Source: JBEICQ01 sp040383885 (lineage in GTDB: Bacteria > Bacteroidota > Bacteroidia > UBA4408). Taken from it: a stretch of 8,811 nucleotides of DNA. Location: NCBI GenBank assembly GCA_040383885.1, contig JBEICQ010000084.1:1-8811 (forward strand). Direction: 5' to 3'. A program made the translations under genes and the position numbers. The notes under the pieces were generated by a model that made no database searches, was not told the DNA's origin, and was given only the letters and a program-made list of their open reading frames with translations. Within the stretch, counting starts at the first letter, position 1. Every line of letters starts with the position of its first letter. Shown here one piece after another: positions 1-7,296 of the stretch.

Positions 1-2
1 CG

Positions 3-680
3 CTTCAGTGGAAAAAAATGCAGGACTACATAAGGATTTATAAAGCAGGTTACCTGAATACTTCCGTGTTTTTGTCGGCTCTGAGAAACAAGTTAATAAA
101 GGAAGGAAGATTAATTGAAAAGCATTTGGACCTCTCCCTTCTTGAGTTTCATTCCGGCGGTCTGAGCTTTGAGGGAGACTCATTTTCCGATGTGGTATTG
201 TGTACAGGATACAATGATGTCTCTCTCTTATTTCCGGAACCATTTTTCAATCCTGTAAAAGGAGAGATTTTAACCCTTGCCATTGATAACTTTCCGGAGG
301 AGTCCTTGTTGGTTGATGAAAAATACCTGGTACCTATCTCACCCGGAATTTTCAAGCTTGGTTCCACCTATGACTGGGACAATCTGAATAGCCTTCCAAG
401 TCCGGAAGGAAAAAAAATTCTTTTGGCAGCTCTTGACGATTTGATCCAGGTGCCTTACAAGATTCTTAATCACCAGGCAGGCGTGAGGCCTTCGAGTATG
501 GACCGAACACCGGTGCTGGGACCCAGCAGATTGCAGCCCAAGGCTTGGATATTCAATGGCTTAGGTACAAGAGGGGTGCTTCTGGCGCCTTATTTGGCGG
601 GAGTCATGGCATCGGCGATATGCGAGGAAAAACCCATTCCGGCGAGATATCATTTACACCGTTTTCCGCTTGGGGCTTAA
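3..680 (+). CDS. FAD-dependent oxidoreductase, DAO family, C-terminal part (5' end outside window)
   Basis: The reading frame is open from the window edge, so the gene begins upstream. About 225 residues are visible, against roughly 350 for the family, so the N-terminal GxGxxG FAD-binding fold is missing. The visible part starts with the conserved region around 'GYLNTSVFLSALRNKL'. It ends with the typical C-terminal FAD signature: GVRPSSMDRTPVLGP (visible residues 160-174) and NGLGTRGVLLAPYLAG (185-200). These match D-amino-acid oxidase-like proteins such as glycine or sarcosine oxidases and the MnmC C-terminal domain. The family oxidises amines or amino acids using flavin. The substrate cannot be told from sequence. 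The internal ATG at 18 is not a credible start because homology continues upstream of it. The stop lies 41 nt before the probable start of the GH3 gene on the same strand, which suggests co-transcription. Family assignment is sure; function is not. Confidence 0.85.
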   Translation, partial: LQWKKMQDYIRIYKAGYLNTSVFLSALRNKLIKEGRLIEKHLDLSLLEFHSGGLSFEGDSFSDVVLCTGYNDVSLLFPEPFFNPVKGEILTLAIDNFPEESLLVDEKYLVPISPGIFKLGSTYDWDNLNSLPSPEGKKILLAALDDLIQVPYKILNHQAGVRPSSMDRTPVLGPSRLQPKAWIFNGLGTRGVLLAPYLAGVMASAICEEKPIPARYHLHRFPLGA

Positions 681-721
681 TTGGCTTTCGCCTTATATTT
701 GCGTTTTACAAGATTGACTTG

Positions 722-2269
722 ATGGCATTGGTAGGAACCATATTGTCCGGCGTTGTCGGAATCAAAAGATCAATACCGGAAATCCGAATTCTACGGAGTG
801 GTCAGAGGGTTCAGAAGAACCAGTTGCTGAAGTTGCTCAGAAAATCAAGGAACACTGCTTTTGGCAGGCACCACCAGTTTGATGATATATTTTTTGCAAG
901 AAACCCCTTGCAGGAGTTCCAGAACAAAGTGCCCATACATGATTACAACAGCATGTATAGCAAGTGGTGGCACAGATGCCTGCAGAGCGAGGAAGATATC
1001 TGCTGGCCCGGGAAAGTAAAGTATTTTGCCCTCAGCAGCGGTACATCAGATGCAGCGAGCAAGCACATTCCTCTCACTTCAGAAATGATCCGTTCAATTA
1101 AGAGAGCGAGCATCCGTCAGATTCTCACACTCTCAAAATATGAACTCCCTGACAAACTCCTGAACCGTGGATTTTTAATGGTTGGTGGCAGTACGCACCT
1201 CGTTCATATGGGTGATTACTATCAGGGAGATTTGAGTGGCATTACCGCCAGTAAGATTCCCTCCTGGTTCCAGTATTTTTACAAACCGGGCAACAATATA
1301 GCCAAGGAGCGCGACTGGAATACAAAGATTGAAATGATTGTGGATTCGGCACCGGGCTGGGACATTGGAATTGTGGTGGGCGTGCCGGCATGGATTCAGA
1401 TTATTTTTGAGAAAATTATCGAGAGGTACAAGCTCAAATCCATTCATGATATCTGGCCCAACCTGAGCATATTTGTGCATGGTGGGGTTTCCTTTACTCC
1501 TTATAAAAAAGGATTTGAAGGACTCTTGTCTAAACCCTTGCTTTACATCGAAAATTACCTCGCATCTGAGGGATTCGTTGCATATACCAGTAGGCCGGGT
1601 GCCAAAGGAATGCAACTGGTATTAAATAACGGAATCTATTATGAGTTCGTTCCATTCAATGACCAGCATTTTGACTCCGATGGTAAGATTCTTCCCAATG
1701 CCGGGGCACTCACGCTCAATGAAGTGGAAGAAGGAAAGGAATATGCCATCCTGCTTTCCTCCAATAGTGGAGCCTGGAGATACCTGATTGGAGATACCAT
1801 TAAGTTTACCTCCATTGAGCATTTTGAAATTGTGATTACCGGCAGAACCAAACATTTTCTCAGCCTTGTGGGAGAGCATCTCTCCGTTGAAAATATGAAT
1901 GCTGCTATTGCACACCTCTCCTCAGTAACAGACGCCAGCATTCCGGAGTATGTTGTTTCAGGTATACATCATGGAAATTTGTTTGCCCACAAGTGGTATA
2001 TCGGTGTTGAAAACGGAAAGATTACTGATGAGGAGGCCTCAAAAATGATTGATGAGCATCTTTGCAAAATCAATGATGATTATGCTGTTGAGAGAAAAGC
2101 CGCATTAAAGGACATACAGGTGAGGGTGATTCCCGCACAGGTTTTTCTGGATTGGCTGAAGTCAAAAGGCAAGGAAGGCGGACAGAATAAATTTCCCCGT
2201 GTATTAAAAGGTGAGGCTTTTGCCGAATGGGAATTGTTTGTTGAAAGACAATTACAAAAACAGGGATGA
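722..2269 (+). CDS. GH3 auxin-responsive-promoter family protein (acyl-adenylating enzyme)
   Basis: With the ATG at 722 the protein has 515 residues, the usual size of bacterial GH3 proteins. The frame is open back to 545, but that start would overlap the previous gene by 136 nt and add about 59 residues unlike the family. The three ANL-type nucleotide-binding motifs are visible: SSGTSDAASK (residues 105-114, P-loop), YLASE (279-283) and YLIGD (354-358). The N-terminal QLLKLLRKSRNTAFGRHHQFDDI region is also typical. Plant GH3 enzymes adenylate jasmonate, auxin or benzoates and then transfer the acyl group to an amino acid. Bacterial members are widespread in Bacteroidota but I know of no established role. 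No signal peptide is visible, so it is probably cytoplasmic. The stop codon overlaps the start of the LysE-type gene (ATGA), so translation is probably coupled. Family call is strong; the substrate is unknown. Confidence 0.9.
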   Translation: MALVGTILSGVVGIKRSIPEIRILRSGQRVQKNQLLKLLRKSRNTAFGRHHQFDDIFFARNPLQEFQNKVPIHDYNSMYSKWWHRCLQSEEDICWPGKVKYFALSSGTSDAASKHIPLTSEMIRSIKRASIRQILTLSKYELPDKLLNRGFLMVGGSTHLVHMGDYYQGDLSGITASKIPSWFQYFYKPGNNIAKERDWNTKIEMIVDSAPGWDIGIVVGVPAWIQIIFEKIIERYKLKSIHDIWPNLSIFVHGGVSFTPYKKGFEGLLSKPLLYIENYLASEGFVAYTSRPGAKGMQLVLNNGIYYEFVPFNDQHFDSDGKILPNAGALTLNEVEEGKEYAILLSSNSGAWRYLIGDTIKFTSIEHFEIVITGRTKHFLSLVGEHLSVENMNAAIAHLSSVTDASIPEYVVSGIHHGNLFAHKWYIGVENGKITDEEASKMIDEHLCKINDDYAVERKAALKDIQVRVIPAQVFLDWLKSKGKEGGQNKFPRVLKGEAFAEWELFVERQLQKQG

Positions 2270-2880
2270 TACATGCCATCCTTCAGGGAGCACTGATGGG
2301 TGCATTGCTGAGTGTGCTGATTGGCCCGGTATTTTTTTTACTAATGAAAACTGCCATCAGCCAAGGTGTGAAAAGTGCCATGATGCTGGAAACCGGAATC
2401 ATCCTTTCAGATGTTTCTTGCATTCTTTTGTCTTATTTTGGATTGGCAGGCATTTTAAATTCTCCTGAAAACCGCTATCTGGCAACCATTATCGGAAGCA
2501 TCTTGCTCATCTTATATGGCGGATTCATTTTTTACGGATCTATGAAAACACCTGTGCAAACCGCTGCTGAATTCAGAGAAAAAGGAATATCCTTACTAGT
2601 AAAAGGATATGTGTTCAACCTGACCAATCCCTCGGTAATTTTTTTCTGGGTAGGAGCGGTAGGACTTACCATTTCTGATTTCTCAGGAAACCGTATGCAA
2701 ACATTGTTGCATTTTTCTGCTACCATCCTGGTTGTTTTTGGATTCGACCTTTTAAAAATCTACCTCGCCGGATACATCAGGAGACATTTAGAACCCTTAA
2801 CAATAAGTAAAATCTCAAAGGCCGCAGGTATTTTAATTGCTATCCTTGGTATGATTACCCTGGTGAAAACACTCGGCTAA
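2266..2880 (+). CDS. LysE/RhtB-family amino-acid exporter
   Basis: This is a 204-residue hydrophobic protein of the length usual for the LysE family. About six membrane segments can be read, near residues 5-27, 38-64, 71-91, 112-134, 145-168 and 182-203. The N-terminal region has the family's G-P pair (IGP, 19-21) followed by 'KTAISQG'. The fourth segment begins with G114-YVFN-LTNPSVIFFW, the 'G..lNP..i.fw' signature of LysE proteins. Known members export lysine, arginine, threonine, homoserine or related small metabolites by proton exchange across the inner membrane. The ATG overlaps the GH3 stop by four bases, so it is almost certainly in the same operon. The substrate may therefore relate to the GH3 reaction, which is inference. 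The gene ends 3 nt from the stop of the oppositely oriented TPR gene, with no room for a dedicated terminator. Confidence 0.87.
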   Translation: MIHAILQGALMGALLSVLIGPVFFLLMKTAISQGVKSAMMLETGIILSDVSCILLSYFGLAGILNSPENRYLATIIGSILLILYGGFIFYGSMKTPVQTAAEFREKGISLLVKGYVFNLTNPSVIFFWVGAVGLTISDFSGNRMQTLLHFSATILVVFGFDLLKIYLAGYIRRHLEPLTISKISKAAGILIAILGMITLVKTLG

Positions 2881-2883
2881 ATG

Positions 2884-4383
2884 TTAGTTTTCATTGAGTC
2901 GGCTCAGACCGGCTTTGGCTTTTTGATCGATGCTGTTCTTAAAATCATGTTTGTCGGAGGACAGCACTTTTTGAAAATATTTTTTTGCAGCATCCTTGTC
3001 TCCTTTTGCCTCGTAAATCAAGCCCAGTTGCAAAGCAGATGATGAAGAAAAATAGTACGGGTGTTTTTCACCAAGTTTGAATGCTTTCTCATAATTGATG
3101 ATGGCCAGATTTTCCTGTCCCATTTTTTGTTGTACACGGGCAAGCCGGTACAGGTATTCCAATTGATGATGTAGCAGGGTAAATTCTTTAGGATCCATGG
3201 AGGTGAGTGCAGCAAAGGCGCGTTTGTAATAGCCTCCATCGTATAGCACACGGGCCTTGAGTAAACCCGGCAAGGGTTTTTGGTTGTTTCTGAAATTGCG
3301 CTGTGCCTGTTTGTCTTCATCCACAATCAGCTCCCCGCGTCGGTCAATTTCCTTGAAATAGAAGTTGGCCTTGTCTTCATTTTCATTTAAAAGGTGAAAC
3401 CAAAAGAGCCTTTGGTTAGCTGCTTTGATGTAGTTTTTACCATTGAAATTATGTAAGAACTTATAGATCCAAATCCATGCATCCTCATCCAGCCTGTTGA
3501 GTTTTGCTTCACCGTACTGAAGATAGAGATAAGGAAATACATAGTATTCCGGACCGGGCATGTGATTTTGAAAGAGGGTAATTACCTGGTCAGACTTGCC
3601 CGATTTTAAACCAATAGACGCGTAGATATAAAGGAGAAGCGGGTTGGGGTGGCGAATCTTGTCAATCTCTGACATCAGATTCAGTGCCTCTTGCTCATAG
3701 GGCGTATAATTGATGAGCACCATCCCCAGATAAAGCATGGCCTCTGTCTGGTATATTTCAAACTCCTTGTTCGTGACCGTCAATCGGTAAAATCCCCTGA
3801 GCTCAATCAGGCCTTGGTTTACAGTTCCCCTTATACCCAAAATATTGGTGATGTATTTGTAGGAATCCGGAATGGTACCGATGAGAAAATGAAGGAGTCC
3901 GAGGCTCTTGTCGTTGAGTTTAAACCCCGGATGCTTTTTCTTGTTCTCACTAAGCAGGCGGTAAGCTTTATTGATTTCAATGGCTGCTGTGATGTATTCT
4001 CCGTACTTAATCCTTGCAATAGCCCAAAATAAATGAGACTCTGCCAGCATCAGGTGATGATAAGGTGAATTCTCGTCGGTTTTTTCCAGGATATGGATGC
4101 GCTTCTCCCTGTTTTTTTTGAGCGATTCAAAAACTGCATCCTCCTCTGCAATGAAGCATTTGATTACATCGGGGATGTTTTCAATAAAGTAAATGACTGC
4201 GTTGTTGGGATTGGTTCTTCTCTCTTGCTCCAGGTATTTTTCTCCATCCTTAAAACGCATTGCCATGAAGTTTTCATAGGCTGCTCTGCAGTTGGCATTA
4301 TAGGATATCACATATTCTTCTTTGGCATGGGTAAAACCAAAGGCAAGAAACATGAGTAAAAATAAAATCAGCTTGCTTTTCAT
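2884..4383 (-). CDS. Secreted TPR-repeat protein of unknown function
   Basis: This 499-residue protein starts with a clear Sec signal peptide: KSK, then a leucine/phenylalanine-rich core, with likely cleavage after THA (residue 20). It is therefore predicted to be periplasmic or exported; no lipobox cysteine is present. The C-terminal third (about residues 385-495) contains recognisable TPR helices, for example 'ARVQQKMGQENLAIINYEKAF' and 'ALQLGLIYEAKGDKDAAKKYF'. The middle is helical and looks like degenerate TPR-type repeats, but I recognise no catalytic motif. TPR proteins usually act as scaffolds for protein-protein contacts. The gene lies 33 nt downstream of rlmD on the same strand. The gap holds an exact TAnnTTTG element, so it may have its own promoter as well as readthrough. 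Its 3' end abuts the LysE-type gene tail to tail. The function is unknown and no link to RlmD is implied. Confidence 0.8.
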   Translation of the reverse strand: MKSKLILFLLMFLAFGFTHAKEEYVISYNANCRAAYENFMAMRFKDGEKYLEQERRTNPNNAVIYFIENIPDVIKCFIAEEDAVFESLKKNREKRIHILEKTDENSPYHHLMLAESHLFWAIARIKYGEYITAAIEINKAYRLLSENKKKHPGFKLNDKSLGLLHFLIGTIPDSYKYITNILGIRGTVNQGLIELRGFYRLTVTNKEFEIYQTEAMLYLGMVLINYTPYEQEALNLMSEIDKIRHPNPLLLYIYASIGLKSGKSDQVITLFQNHMPGPEYYVFPYLYLQYGEAKLNRLDEDAWIWIYKFLHNFNGKNYIKAANQRLFWFHLLNENEDKANFYFKEIDRRGELIVDEDKQAQRNFRNNQKPLPGLLKARVLYDGGYYKRAFAALTSMDPKEFTLLHHQLEYLYRLARVQQKMGQENLAIINYEKAFKLGEKHPYYFSSSSALQLGLIYEAKGDKDAAKKYFQKVLSSDKHDFKNSIDQKAKAGLSRLNEN

Positions 4384-4393
4384 CCCCTGTTGT

Positions 4394-4401
4394 CAAAGGT
4401 A
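4394..4401 (-). promoter_or_regulatory. Possible promoter (-7 element) of the TPR gene
   Basis: On the minus strand the sequence TACCTTTG, followed by AC, matches the Bacteroidota -7 consensus TAnnTTTG exactly. It ends 10 nt before the TPR gene's ATG, giving a very short leader. No TTTG or TTG element sits at the expected distance upstream, inside the rlmD 3' end, so the call is moderate. Confidence 0.4.
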
Positions 4402-4416
4402 ATCAAGACAGGCCAT

Positions 4417-5808
4417 CTACTCATTTCTTCGGATGAGTTTAACAACATTTTCCATATGCCCCGTGTGTGGGAACATATCAACGGCTCCTGAAACAACGGG
4501 AATATAATGCGGCATGAGCAAGGCGATGTCTCTTGCCTGTGTGGCTACATTGCAACTTACATACACCAATGTATTGGCCTCCGATTGAATAATCTGGCGG
4601 ATTACATCCGGGTGCATCCCTGACCTGGGCGGGTCGGTAACAATTACATCCGGTCTTCCAAACTGCTCAAAGAGAGAAGGGGAGAGTAATGTTTTTAGGT
4701 CACCGGCAAAAAAGGAGGCATGTTGAATTCCATTGAGAGCGGCATTTGCATAGGCATCGTCTACCGCTTGCTGCACATATTCGATTCCAACAATTTTCTT
4801 TACGCGCGCCGCCAGATACAAGCCAATGCTGCCTGTTCCCGAATAGAGATCGTAGAGCACCTGGTTTCCATCCGGCTCGAGCATGCTCTCTACCAGTTGA
4901 TAAAGAACTTCAGCCTGGGAAGGGTTGGTTTGAAAGAAGGAATTTGGACTGATACGAAATGTGAGTGTGCCCAACTTTTCCTCAATATAAGTGGCGCCTG
5001 AGAAGTGTATACAAGGTAAATCCGTAACGGAATCATTTTTTTTTGTGTTGATAATGTAGTACAAACTGCTGATTTCCGGAAAGTACTCTTTGATTTGCTG
5101 CAGCAAGTCCTCTGCATATTTACGGTTGTCCTGACCAACCACCAGGATGAGCATCCATTGTCCGCTCCGGCTGTTTCGGAGTATCAGGTTTCTGAGGTAA
5201 CCCTCTTTCGTTTTGGGGTTGTGAAAGCTCAGGCCCATGCTGATGCCAAGCTCATATACTTTGTTTCGGATGCGGTTGTGCAGGGGAAGCATGAGGTGGC
5301 ATTCATCCACGCCAAAAATTTTGTCAAATCTTCCGGGTACATGAAAGCCGAGTGCATTTGTCTCCTGAATGGCATGGTCTAATTCTTCTGCATACAACCA
5401 TCGATTGGAAGTAAATGAGAACTCCAGTTTGTTTCGGTAGGTAAAAATTCTTTCTGCACCCCTGATAGGAAGATAGGACACTTCGGTAATCTTGCCAATT
5501 CTTTTCAGTTGCTCCATGGCATACTTTTCTTTATGCCTCAATTGGGCAGGATAATCCCAATCTTGCCATTTACATCCCCCGCACAAAGGAAGGTGCTTGC
5601 ACCTTGGATTGATACGATCCGGAGATTTTAACTCAAATGACTGAATATCAGCCTCAATGAAGTTTTTTTTGTGTTTTCGTACCCGCACATTTACCCGGTC
5701 GCCCGGCAAAGCACCAGATACAAAAACCACTTTATCGTCATGACGCCCAAGGCCTTTCCCTTCTTCGGTAATGTCTGTAATTAGCACATTATCAATATTT
5801 TGTATCAT
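4417..5808 (-). CDS. rlmD: 23S rRNA (uracil-1939-C5)-methyltransferase RlmD
   Basis: The enzyme transfers a methyl group from S-adenosylmethionine to C5 of U1939 in 23S rRNA. From the ATG at 5808 it has 463 residues. An N-terminal TRAM domain (about residues 5-58, 'EEGKGLGR...VPGD'-like) is followed by the Fe-S cysteines C70-x5-C76-x2-C79 and C170. The methyltransferase domain shows the SAM loop DLYSGTGSIG (320-329), DPPRSG (392-397), the catalytic Cys419 in 'VSCN', and the C-terminal HMENVV (451-456). An ATG at 5820 (four residues longer) is equally possible. The frame stays open to 5961, but starts beyond 5820 would add a hydrophobic segment foreign to the family and overlap the trxA promoter. 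The paralogues RlmC and RlmCD are alternatives; RlmD is favoured by the TRAM plus Fe-S layout. It is divergent from trxA and upstream of the TPR gene. Confidence 0.92.
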   Translation of the reverse strand: MIQNIDNVLITDITEEGKGLGRHDDKVVFVSGALPGDRVNVRVRKHKKNFIEADIQSFELKSPDRINPRCKHLPLCGGCKWQDWDYPAQLRHKEKYAMEQLKRIGKITEVSYLPIRGAERIFTYRNKLEFSFTSNRWLYAEELDHAIQETNALGFHVPGRFDKIFGVDECHLMLPLHNRIRNKVYELGISMGLSFHNPKTKEGYLRNLILRNSRSGQWMLILVVGQDNRKYAEDLLQQIKEYFPEISSLYYIINTKKNDSVTDLPCIHFSGATYIEEKLGTLTFRISPNSFFQTNPSQAEVLYQLVESMLEPDGNQVLYDLYSGTGSIGLYLAARVKKIVGIEYVQQAVDDAYANAALNGIQHASFFAGDLKTLLSPSLFEQFGRPDVIVTDPPRSGMHPDVIRQIIQSEANTLVYVSCNVATQARDIALLMPHYIPVVSGAVDMFPHTGHMENVVKLIRRNE

Positions 5809-5829
5809 ATTATCTGGCATAGAGAGGGC

Positions 5830-5858
5830 TAAAAATACGTAAAGGACAATAAACCAAA
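5830..5858 (-). promoter_or_regulatory. Weak candidate promoter of rlmD
   Basis: On the minus strand TTTG (5855-5858) is followed after 17 nt by TATTTTTA (5830-5837), one base away from TAnnTTTG. The -7 element ends 9 nt before the ATG at 5820 and 21 nt before the ATG at 5808. Transcription from here would leave almost no leader for 5820, slightly favouring 5808. The spacer is at the short end of the usual range. Confidence 0.28.
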
Positions 5859-5885
5859 GTCTTAAACCTTGGTAAGCAGAATTCA

Positions 5886-5917
5886 TTTGTGAAAATGTAC
5901 CCCCCTTTCTACTTTTG
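5886..5917 (+). promoter_or_regulatory. Promoter of trxA (Bacteroidota type)
   Basis: TTTG at 5886-5889 and TACTTTTG at 5910-5917 are separated by 20 nt. This matches the Bacteroidota housekeeping consensus TTTG-N19..21-TAnnTTTG. The -7 element ends 18 nt before the trxA ATG at 5936, implying a leader of roughly a dozen bases. This is the best-formed promoter in the window. Confidence 0.8.
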
Positions 5918-5935
5918 ACCTCGAAATAAGAAGCT

Positions 5936-6256
5936 ATGGCACTCGAACTAACAGACTCCAATTTTGACGAATTGGTGATTCATTCAGACAAACCGGTATT
6001 GGTTGATTTTTGGGCAGAATGGTGCGGACCCTGCCGCATGGTAGGACCAATTGTAGACGAATTGGCAAATGATTACGCAGGAAAAGCAGTGGTGGGTAAG
6101 GTTGATGTGGATGCAAATTCGGGAATCTCCGCGAGGTTTGGTATTAGAAACATTCCAACCCTACTCATATTCAAAGGCGGACAGGTTGTTGACAAGCAGG
6201 TGGGTGCAGTACCCAAATCCGTGCTCGCCCAAAAACTTGAAGCACAAATTGTTTAA
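5936..6256 (+). CDS. trxA: Thioredoxin
   Basis: This is a cytoplasmic disulfide reductase of 106 residues, the normal thioredoxin length. The active site W29-C30-G31-P32-C33 lies in the 'VDFWAEWCGPCRM' context. The buried Asp24 and the cis-proline P74 in 'RNIPT' are present, followed by 'LLIFKGG'. No signal peptide or extra domain is seen, so it is a classical TrxA rather than a TlpA/ResA-type periplasmic protein. It receives electrons from thioredoxin reductase and supplies them to ribonucleotide reductase, peroxiredoxins and similar clients. It appears to be a single-gene transcription unit, with a near-perfect promoter 18 nt upstream and a strong intrinsic terminator about 45 nt downstream. 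It is transcribed divergently from rlmD. Confidence 0.95.
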   Translation: MALELTDSNFDELVIHSDKPVLVDFWAEWCGPCRMVGPIVDELANDYAGKAVVGKVDVDANSGISARFGIRNIPTLLIFKGGQVVDKQVGAVPKSVLAQKLEAQIV

Positions 6257-6302
6257 ATCGGGTAATGGATTTCGCGTATTGAAGTCCATTAGTTGATTAG
6301 TT

Positions 6303-6338
6303 ACAGGGATCGGCTCAACAGCCGGTCCCTGTTTTTTT
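6303..6338 (+). terminator. Intrinsic terminator of trxA
   Basis: A 13-bp stem (6303-6315 with 6320-6332, one G-T wobble) has a CAAC loop and a GC-rich core. It runs directly into seven T residues (6332-6338). It lies 46 nt after the trxA stop and immediately before the DUF58 gene, separating the two transcription units. Confidence 0.9.
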
Positions 6339-6350
6339 CGTGTCTTGTAT

Positions 6351-6358
6351 TACTTTTA
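6351..6358 (+). promoter_or_regulatory. Weak candidate -7 element of the DUF58 gene
   Basis: TACTTTTA differs from TAnnTTTG only in the last base. It sits 11 nt before the ATG at 6370, just after the trxA terminator, so some promoter is needed in this short gap. No -33 TTTG is seen at the right distance. Confidence 0.3.
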
Positions 6359-6369
6359 CGCATCCAAAA

Positions 6370-7293
6370 ATGCTCTATAAACAGGAAGTTAACCGGTTCT
6401 CCAGGTTGGAGTGGCTCGCCAGGCAGGTGGTAGAGGGCTTTATCACGGGCTTACATAAAAGTCCATTCCATGGTTTCTCGGTTGAATTTGCAGAGCATCG
6501 CTTATACAATACCGGCGAACCTACGCGCCACATCGATTGGAAGCTTTACGGCCGCACAGAGAAGTTATTCGTAAAACAATTTGAAGAGGAAACAAACCTT
6601 CGTTGCAGACTGGTACTCGATGTTTCTCCTTCCATGTATTATCCGGCTATCCGTGACTTCTGGCAGGAGGAGAACAAGTTGTCTTTCTCCGTAAAGTCCA
6701 TGGCTGCACTCGTGCAGTTGTTCAGGGCACAAAGGGATGCTTTTGGATTGACCATTTTTTCGGGCGATACAAAGATTGAAACCCCGGCCCGTTCAAGCAT
6801 GATTCATCAACAATTGATTTACAGTTACCTTGAACCCTACACCAGGCAGTTTAATACACCCCAACATGGGCAAAGCCATATACATGATGCCCTTCATCGT
6901 TTGGCAGAGACCATTCACAAGCGTTCATTGGTAATTATGTTCACAGATATGCTCGAAACCGGCGGACAGTTTGAGGCGGTTTTCTCGGCGCTTCAGCATC
7001 TGAGACACAACCGGCATGAAGTCATTCTTTTTCATGTGGCCGACAGACAAACTGAGCGTGCATTTGCTTTTGAGAACAGACCTTACAAATTTGTAGACCT
7101 TGAGTCAGGAGAAAAAATGCAACTCAATCCTTCTGAGGTGAGGGCAAGTTATGTGTCCAGAGTGGAGGCCTTTTTGGATTCCATTAGGAATAGGTGTGCT
7201 CAGTACAGAATAGACCTTGTAGAAGTTGATGTTTCCAGAGGCTTTGAACCTGTGCTTTCTGAATACTTAATAAGGAGAAGCAGACTTCGCTGA
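6370..7293 (+). CDS. DUF58 domain-containing protein (vWA-like)
   Basis: This 307-residue protein has the DUF58 core in two blocks. The first is HGFSVEFAEHR (34-44) then GEPTRHIDWKLYGR (49-62) and LFVKQFEEET (66-75). The second is a von Willebrand A-like fold with the metal-site motif DVSPS (84-88) and a second acidic strand VIMFTD (188-193). No membrane segment or signal peptide is visible, so it is probably cytoplasmic. DUF58 proteins are commonly encoded beside MoxR AAA+ ATPases and are thought to help in protein maturation or stress tolerance, but their biochemical role is not settled. No MoxR or Bat gene is next to it here. The ATG at 6370 is preferred to an in-frame GTG at 6340, which adjoins the trxA terminator T-tract. 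The gene converges on lptB with a 3-nt gap. Confidence 0.88.
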   Translation: MLYKQEVNRFSRLEWLARQVVEGFITGLHKSPFHGFSVEFAEHRLYNTGEPTRHIDWKLYGRTEKLFVKQFEEETNLRCRLVLDVSPSMYYPAIRDFWQEENKLSFSVKSMAALVQLFRAQRDAFGLTIFSGDTKIETPARSSMIHQQLIYSYLEPYTRQFNTPQHGQSHIHDALHRLAETIHKRSLVIMFTDMLETGGQFEAVFSALQHLRHNRHEVILFHVADRQTERAFAFENRPYKFVDLESGEKMQLNPSEVRASYVSRVEAFLDSIRNRCAQYRIDLVEVDVSRGFEPVLSEYLIRRSRLR

Positions 7294-7296
7294 GGA

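Noticed and set aside
18..20. ATG at 18 as the start of the oxidoreductase
   Set aside because: The frame is open to the window edge and the protein would lack its FAD-binding N-terminus, so the gene is cut by the window.
545..721. Upstream extension of the GH3 frame to an ATG at 545
   Set aside because: It overlaps the oxidoreductase gene, whose C-terminal signature is well conserved, and the added residues do not resemble a GH3 N-terminus. The ATG at 722 gives the normal length.
1175..1941. Long minus-strand open frames inside the GH3 gene
   Set aside because: They are antisense shadows of a strongly conserved gene and show no protein-like motifs.
6340..6369. GTG start for the DUF58 gene
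   Set aside because: It lies directly after the T-tract of the trxA terminator and upstream of a suitable ATG at 6370 where family similarity begins.
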